A stretch of 60,554 nt of DNA. Origin: Sphingomonas sp. LC-1. GTDB lineage: Bacteria; Pseudomonadota; Alphaproteobacteria; Sphingomonadales; Sphingomonadaceae. Where the stretch lies: assembly GCF_025371035.1 (NCBI RefSeq), contig NZ_JANZXB010000016.1, forward strand, positions 1 through 60,554. The letters are read 5' to 3'. Shown in pieces: positions 55,924 to 60,554 of this stretch (positions are counted from its first letter, which is position 1; each line of letters starts with the position of its first letter). The position numbers and the translations under genes are program-made. The notes under the pieces were generated by a model that worked only from the letters and a program-made list of their open reading frames with translations, had not been told where the DNA came from and did not search any database.

Positions 55924-56975
55924 TGCGTGCGCTTCTCGCGATGGTCGCCGCCGCCGGTCTGGTGGCGCCATCGCCCTATCCCGTGGTGCGTCCCGGTATC
56001 CGCCTGTCCTTCCCCGCGGATCACGGCGCGCATCCGGCGTTCCGGACCGAATGGTGGTACGTCACCGGCTGGCTGAAGGGCGAGGACGGCCGCGACATCG
56101 GCTTCCAGATCACCTTCTTCCGCGTCAATCCGCATGCCGCCGGCGACAATCCCAGCCGCTTCGCCGCGCGTCAGGTGATCTTCGCCCACGCGGCCCTGTC
56201 GGATTCGCGGGTCGGACAGATCCTCCACGCCGAGCGCGCCGCGCGCGCCGGTTTCGGGCTCGCGGGTGCGGCGACCGGCGACGCCGACGTGCGGCTCAAC
56301 GGCTGGACCTTCCGCCGGCTGGCTGACGGCCGCTTCGCCAGCCGTGTGGGCAGCCGCGACTTCACGCTCGACCTGACGTTCCGGCCGACACAGCCGCCGC
56401 TGCCGCAGGGAGAGAACGGCTACAGCCGCAAGGGGCCGAAGCTCGAACAGGCGAGCTATTGCTATTCCGTGCCGCATCTGGCGGTGACGGGATCGGTCCT
56501 CCGGGGCGGCAGGACAGAACGCGTGCGTGGCGAGGCGTGGCTCGACCGGGAATGGTCGTCCGACTATCTCGCCGGCGACGCCGCCGGCTGGGACTGGACC
56601 GGTCTCAATCTCGACGACGGCAGCGCGCTGATGGCCTTCCGGATCCGCCGCAAGGGCGGCGGGGTGCTGTGGGCCGGCGGATCCTATCGCCGCCCCGATG
56701 GTCGCACGACGCGGCTGTCGCCGGCGGACGTCACCTTCGCGCCGATGGCGACCTGGCGTTCGGCACGGACCGGCGCCCGCTATCCGATCGCGCAGATGCT
56801 GCACGTGCGACTACCCGGCGGCATCCGCACCTTCCCGCTCCGGCCGGTCTTCCCGGATCAGGAGGTCGACGCGCGCGCCGCCGGTCAGCCGGTCTATTGG
56901 GAAGGCGCCGTCCGCACCGACGGTGGACGAGGCTATCTGGAACTGACCGGCTACACCACGCCGCTCCGTATGTAG
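55923..56975 (+). CDS. AttH/CrtC-family lipocalin-like protein
   Basis: The 350-residue exported product has a signal peptide (MRALLAMVAAAGLVAPS) and the CrtC/AttH domain: HPAFRTEWWYVTGWLKGEDG, FQITFFRVN, then EAWLDREWSSDYLAGDAAGW and DWTGLNLDDGSALMAFRIR. The family includes carotenoid 1,2-hydratases and AttH proteins encoded with ABC transporters. With no carotenoid genes near and the transporter directly upstream, AttH is the better name. ATG 55923 has AGGGAGGAT before it. Confidence 0.93.
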   Translation: MRALLAMVAAAGLVAPSPYPVVRPGIRLSFPADHGAHPAFRTEWWYVTGWLKGEDGRDIGFQITFFRVNPHAAGDNPSRFAARQVIFAHAALSDSRVGQILHAERAARAGFGLAGAATGDADVRLNGWTFRRLADGRFASRVGSRDFTLDLTFRPTQPPLPQGENGYSRKGPKLEQASYCYSVPHLAVTGSVLRGGRTERVRGEAWLDREWSSDYLAGDAAGWDWTGLNLDDGSALMAFRIRRKGGGVLWAGGSYRRPDGRTTRLSPADVTFAPMATWRSARTGARYPIAQMLHVRLPGGIRTFPLRPVFPDQEVDARAAGQPVYWEGAVRTDGGRGYLELTGYTTPLRM

Positions 56976-57078
56976 ATCGAAGCACCTCGGCTTGCCCAGC
57001 GACCGATACCGGGGGCGTTCACCACGAAGTGTGGCATCCTCATTCCAGCATGCTGCGCCTGTGTCGCTCGTGAGCCGA

Positions 57079-57639
57079 TCACCGGACCTTCGCCAGACAC
57101 CGGAACGTGATCGACCAGCGCGGTCGCTCCATCGGGGCGATGCTGTGCTCCCAATCGTAACGGGCCGGGCCGCTCATGTGATATCCGCCGCGCGGAGCGA
57201 GCGGCAGGGACACCCGGTCGAACCCATCCGCCCGCCTGCGGCGGAAGCGCATCGTCGCGGGCTCGCCGAGCGAGATGCCGAGGACATGGCCGTAGATCGG
57301 CCGATCACGGTGCCAGCCGATACCGGCGCCCGGATCGTAACGTATGAGCAGCGCCTGGATCAGCTCCTCGGGCGGAAGCCCGCCGAAAGCGGCGGCCCGG
57401 TCGCGAACGGGTAGCAGCCAGTCCGGCATCGGCGGTGCATCCTTCGGCCGCCCGACCTCGAAGTCGTAGCTCCAGCCGAACGAAGTCGTCAGGCGTTTGC
57501 CTGTCCAGCCCTGGAACTTGAACGGCACGAGGTCGGCCGCGTCGATCCGCTCGACGAGCATGCGCTCCTCGTCCGCGGTGATCATTGATGCCCGCGTGAC
57601 GAGCCCCGGCAGCAACGGTGCATCGAACAGGTCTAACAT
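57079..57639 (-). CDS. AlkB-like 2-oxoglutarate/Fe(II) dioxygenase
   Basis: The 186-residue product follows the AlkB fold of DNA/RNA repair demethylases: iron ligands His and Asp in GIGWHRDRP and His in YDWEHSIAP, and the 2-oxoglutarate arginines in RWSITFR. The substrate lid carries FKFQGWTGKRLTTSFGWSYD. ATG 57639 after a weak ribosome site; a TTG precedes it. Stands alone between the Att unit and the nuclease pair. Confidence 0.93.
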   Translation of the reverse strand: MLDLFDAPLLPGLVTRASMITADEERMLVERIDAADLVPFKFQGWTGKRLTTSFGWSYDFEVGRPKDAPPMPDWLLPVRDRAAAFGGLPPEELIQALLIRYDPGAGIGWHRDRPIYGHVLGISLGEPATMRFRRRRADGFDRVSLPLAPRGGYHMSGPARYDWEHSIAPMERPRWSITFRCLAKVR

Positions 57640-57784
57640 CAAGCGGGCGCACCTCCGAGTAGCGCCAGCTTGCCACCTCTTGCCCCCTTCGAACGCATGA
57701 AGGACCAGCGCTTAAAGTTCGCGGAGGCGGACGATCTGATCGTCAAATCATTCATGCCATTTCGCAAGCTTCGCGATGCCGAAT

Positions 57785-58414
57785 TCAAGCGGAGCGATCC
57801 TCGGCCACCTCGGTCTTCGCACGTCGACGTGGCAATATCGCCTCGTCGGCAATCCTGACCGCAGCAGCTGCTAAATCGCGAAGGGGAGCGATGTCGACCT
57901 CAGCCTTGTCCAGCGGCAGGATCATCCGCGCCTTCCAGTAATCGTCATCAGTTTCCTTAGTCGCATCCAACTCGGGAAACTTGAGCGAGCGCTTGTAGCT
58001 GTCGCAACTGAACTGCAGCCTCAAACCCGAGGACGGTACAGCCAAGAGGTTGGCATAGAAGGTGAAGTCGCCCTTGGTGAACAGGCGGCCGAACCAGAGC
58101 CCTCCATCTTCTACATCGCATAGCGAAGCCACATGCAGCTTCACGTCTTCCTCATGCGCCATCTGCTCATCCAGGCTGAGCGGTTGCCAGTGGTCAAGAA
58201 GCCCGCCCCAGATCGCGTTCCAAAGTTCGAGTGCGAGCAACCCCCATTCGGCTTGCAGTTGGCGGGCGGCCAGCTGGGCGCGGTAGAAGCGTGACAGCTC
58301 ACTCCAATCCAGACCGTCGAGTATGGCATCCTCCTCCAGATCGATGAGCGATCTGACGGCACGCCTGATTCCTCCGTCGTGTAGATAGGTAAGAACGCTG
58401 TCGGGAATCAGCAC
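57785..58414 (-). CDS. Unknown protein, partner of the PD-(D/E)XK gene
   Basis: The 209-residue product is acidic and soluble, with many tryptophans and leucines (LLALELWNAIWGGLLDHWQP, DGGLWFGRLFTKGDFTFYAN) and a C-terminal segment LPLDKAEVDIAPLRDLAAAA. I recognise no domain. The GTG start 58414 directly follows the stop of the nuclease-like gene (58416), so both are translated together. Low GC relative to the core. Probably an antitoxin, sensor or nuclease subunit; that is inference. Confidence 0.75.
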   Translation of the reverse strand: MLIPDSVLTYLHDGGIRRAVRSLIDLEEDAILDGLDWSELSRFYRAQLAARQLQAEWGLLALELWNAIWGGLLDHWQPLSLDEQMAHEEDVKLHVASLCDVEDGGLWFGRLFTKGDFTFYANLLAVPSSGLRLQFSCDSYKRSLKFPELDATKETDDDYWKARMILPLDKAEVDIAPLRDLAAAAVRIADEAILPRRRAKTEVAEDRSA

Positions 58415-58415
58415 A

Positions 58416-59099
58416 TCAACGCCCCCCCACTCGCTTCCAGATCTCGCTGAACAGGGACAGCGCATCCAGACCCATGTCGTCGGGCAGGGCGCGCTGCCAG
58501 CGCAACAGCATCGGCTGCCAGCTGAGGAAGCTCCATTCGGCGTTCTCCCTTTTTGCAAGCAGGCTTGCGGTCTTTCTGGTCTTTGTTGGTGCGACCACGA
58601 AGAGGTGTCTTTGCTCGGGCCGGGCGTACCGTGTTCGAATGCCCGCCAGGTATTTGCCGAGCTGCGTATTCGACAGTTCGCTGTCCAATTTCGCTTCGAT
58701 CACAAGGCAGCCGGCAACGTCGTCGACCGTACGGAAATGAATGGCTAGATCAATGCGGTCGGCCTGATCGGCGGTGATGCCGTCTATGCGGTGCAGACGC
58801 GGCGCCAAAGGGCCGCGAAGCGAGTCGAGCAGCGCCTGACAACGCACCAAGGTCATGCTCGGCATCTCGAGGAGCATGGCGCGCAGCGCCTCGGTGATCT
58901 GCCGCTCCCACAACCGCGGCAGCAGACCGCGATGATGGCGCAAAAAATGAGTCGATCGCTTTAGGTCATAAAGACGCTCGATCGCCCCGAAGCCCGTTTG
59001 CCAATCGATGGAACTCCAGGCTCCGGCGAGTGCCAAAGAGGGATCCGAGCGCCTTGCGAACCATGCGAGCGTCTCGGTGTCGAATCTAAGACCGTTCAT
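58416..59099 (-). CDS. PD-(D/E)XK nuclease-like protein
   Basis: The 227-residue product has an all-helical first half and then the restriction-type core: Asp 117 in DRIDLAIHF, VIEAKLDSELSN with Glu 135 and Lys 137, and Gln 146 with QLGKYLAGI, followed by a strand HLFVVAP. This D...ExK...QxxxY order is that of PD-(D/E)XK enzymes, with an LxxY helix. No known name fits. It is the first of two coupled genes; a defence role is inferred from context. Confidence 0.75.
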   Translation of the reverse strand: MNGLRFDTETLAWFARRSDPSLALAGAWSSIDWQTGFGAIERLYDLKRSTHFLRHHRGLLPRLWERQITEALRAMLLEMPSMTLVRCQALLDSLRGPLAPRLHRIDGITADQADRIDLAIHFRTVDDVAGCLVIEAKLDSELSNTQLGKYLAGIRTRYARPEQRHLFVVAPTKTRKTASLLAKRENAEWSFLSWQPMLLRWQRALPDDMGLDALSLFSEIWKRVGGR

Positions 59100-59423
59100 T
59101 GCATGCAGGCTAACTAAACGTAATGCTGTGACAAGCGCCCAACCGGAAAGGACTGCGGGGCTTTCTTGACGAAGCGTAGGCGAACGAACTCCTGCTACCG
59201 CGAGCCGCTGGCGGGCGACCGCGTGACGGAATCGGCGACTAGCGCGGTGGTCGATTGTCCAAAATGTCTTTGAGGAATGGTTTCGCCCGACAGTACCTTA
59301 CGCGAACGCAGCAGTGCTTCTGGTTTGCCGCGCCCTCCCTCTCCGACAGCTCGAGGAACGCTGGCTAGGGATGTCCGTGCCGGCTGGTTCCGAGTCATCA
59401 CGAATGACGGGGCTTACTACCCC
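59100..59423. other. 324-bp stretch without a convincing gene
   Basis: Between the nuclease pair and the Cap5-like gene no frame looks coding in full. It must hold the promoter of the nuclease pair. No repeat or hairpin stands out. Confidence 0.4.
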
Positions 59424-60427
59424 TCACCTGCAAGTGGCATCGATCCTCAGCGCTCGACGAAAGCCGCCGAGGGTCCGGTTCTCGTCCCATACCTCCAGCG
59501 GAAGGTCGGCCTTCGGCATCCAGGCACGCCCCACTTCGACCGCAGCCGACACGGGCATCGCGGGCAGGATGTTGATCACGTCGGCATCAGGTCGATCGGC
59601 CTTGATGCGGTTCAACAGACGTCGCAACTCGGTTCCGAAGGCCGAAAGGTCCTCCTTCCGCTTGAGGACGTCGTTGTGGGGCCCGGGTGTGGTCAGCGTC
59701 CATATGTCGACGTCGTCGCCCAGCACCGCCCTGACCCGCGCATCGTTTACGTCCGCACTCAGCGCGATCTTCAGCGCCACCGGGCCGTTACCCAGTACAG
59801 CCGGAGACGTGGCTACCAGCGGCATCTCCGACCCGCCCTTCGGCCAGGCCCAGCCGGCCGGCTCCCGGTGCAACTGATAGACATCGGCAGGCGTGACGTC
59901 GCCGAGGAGCGATCCAAGCAGGATTAGCAGGGGCTGGGGCGCGAACGCGAAGATCGACATGTGGTCGATCTCGCCGACCTCGATGCGCTCGCTCACGCGG
60001 CGCGACATCTGGCGTCGGAGGTTGGCCGCCTCCGTTGCCCAATAAGCCTCTTCATCGTCCTCGATCACGCTGCCGCGAAGGGACAGGTCGATGGTCTCGC
60101 GACCGTTCGCAGGATGGCGATCGGGCATCATGGCGCGCGCGACCTCCTGGTAGGGGATGGTCCTGCGATGCTGTCCGACGTTCGCGGCGTAGCGAACGAC
60201 ATGGCTCGCCCTCTCGGGCAGGACGCCGGTCCGGATCGACACCCGCCGCTCGTGATCGGCCTTGATCCTCAGCAGGCGCTCGACCGGATATTCATCGACC
60301 AGTTCGACGTCGATCGCCTTGTGATGGACGTGGCAGAGCAGCATGAGATTGCCCGGATCGTCCGCGAGGAGATGGCTGAGTTCCGCATCCCCGCGCGGAC
60401 CGTCAGGCGCATCGGCGACGATGTGGG
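59424..60427 (-). pseudogene. CBASS Cap5-type effector (HNH-SAVED), 5' end cut off by an element
   Basis: From THIVADAPDGPRGDAELS onward this encodes a Cap5-like nuclease: HNH core with His in HIVAD, Asn in PGNLMLLC and HVHHKAID; a linker; and the SAVED domain (SIFAFAPQPLLILLGSLLGD, YQLHREPAGW, DIWTLTTPGPHNDVL, AMPVSAAVEVGR). In intact Cap5 about 45-50 residues with a zinc-type Cys pair precede AHIVAD; here that part is replaced by unrelated sequence from 60428 on, where a mobile-element end begins. A TTG at 60524 in the element opens an in-frame 366-residue chimera, so a damaged protein could still be made. No nucleotidyltransferase gene is visible. Confidence 0.85.
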
Positions 60428-60554
60428 TGTAGCGCGACGATCTGGATGAGAAGTTAGCGACGATCAGGATGAGAAGCGCTGATCGCGACGAGGTCGTTTT
60501 GGTGTGTTTGATTGCCGCTGGCAAGACCTATGTCTCAGGTTGATTGTCGGGGAG
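60428..60554 (+). mobile_element. Left end of an insertion element with repeated terminal motifs
   Basis: Starting at TGTAGC, two 20-bp direct repeats GCGACGATCTGGATGAGAAG and GCGACGATCAGGATGAGAAG (60434-60453, 60457-60476) stand 23 bp apart. A TG start and several end repeats are typical of IS21-like and related transposons. The rest of the element lies outside the window, so the family and target duplication cannot be seen. The boundary is placed where homology to Cap5 stops. Confidence 0.65.

Noticed and set aside
53941-55971. 676-codon minus-strand frame opposite the permease
   Set aside because: Arg/His/Gln-rich shadow; the permease has clear FtsX domains and overlaps its neighbours properly.
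55923-56975. Carotenoid 1,2-hydratase (CrtC) as the name of the lipocalin gene
   Set aside because: The domain family is shared, but the gene overlaps an ABC transporter and there are no carotenoid genes around, so AttH is the better fit.
59277-59927. 216-codon plus-strand frame across the Cap5 3' end
   Set aside because: Most of it is antisense to the SAVED domain; the first 50 codons have no recognisable features.

Overview
The window is high-GC alphaproteobacterial chromosome, most likely Sphingomonas or a close relative in the Sphingomonadaceae. The signs are a 5-aminolevulinate synthase route to heme, MipZ, an agmatine deiminase/N-carbamoylputrescine amidase pair, a PgmG-type phosphohexomutase, tight ATGA/GTGA gene overlaps and several families of palindromic intergenic repeats.

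Positions 109-38584 are essentially core chromosome. At the far left is the tail of an IS5-family transposase, then tRNA-Lys, folK back to back with a family 5 uracil-DNA glycosylase gene, the agmatine-to-putrescine genes (aguA, aguB) with an M28 peptidase, two genes of unknown function, rpsD, a chorismate mutase, trmJ with a GIY-YIG gene, and a run nrdR - small membrane protein - glyA - rpiB. Next come hemA and murI, the plsY-dprA-acetyltransferase run, topA, panC, a mipZ - DnaJ - phosphohexomutase run, rpmJ, and two divergent L,D-transpeptidase genes. A hisG-hisD-acetyltransferase run leads to nusB and thiL. The core part ends with an S9 peptidase, the overlapping infA-maf-rng-yacG cluster and tRNA-Phe.

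From tRNA-Phe (38509-38584) to the right end the content changes to accessory genes, which suggests an island anchored at the tRNA. It starts with a heavily decayed IS5 transposase, a probably frameshifted GIY-YIG gene overlapping an HNH gene, and a membrane protein built like an ion channel but with a degenerate selectivity filter. A stress-type operon follows (DJ-1 family, quinol-monooxygenase fold, short-chain dehydrogenase) with a divergent LysR regulator and a strong inverted repeat between them.

The centrepiece is a tightly packed three-gene unit at 45574-49963: a von Willebrand A protein, a PP2C phosphatase and a very large membrane kinase. It corresponds to the E. coli yegL-yegK-yegI arrangement and the TerY-P type of triad. 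Unusually, the kinase carries a predicted periplasmic tail made of an SH3 module, an LprI-like module and a TonB C-terminal-like module, which could couple envelope status to cytoplasmic phosphorylation.

Beyond the triad lie an HxlR regulator divergent from a dehydrogenase, with a perfect inverted repeat between them, an alpha/beta hydrolase, and an ABC ATPase - FtsX permease - AttH/CrtC lipocalin unit. Then come an AlkB homolog, a two-gene unit with a PD-(D/E)XK nuclease-like protein and an unknown partner, and a CBASS Cap5-like HNH-SAVED effector gene. The effector is cut at its 5' end by the left end of a mobile element whose terminal repeats are visible at 60428-60476. Several island genes therefore look like anti-phage functions, some of them broken.
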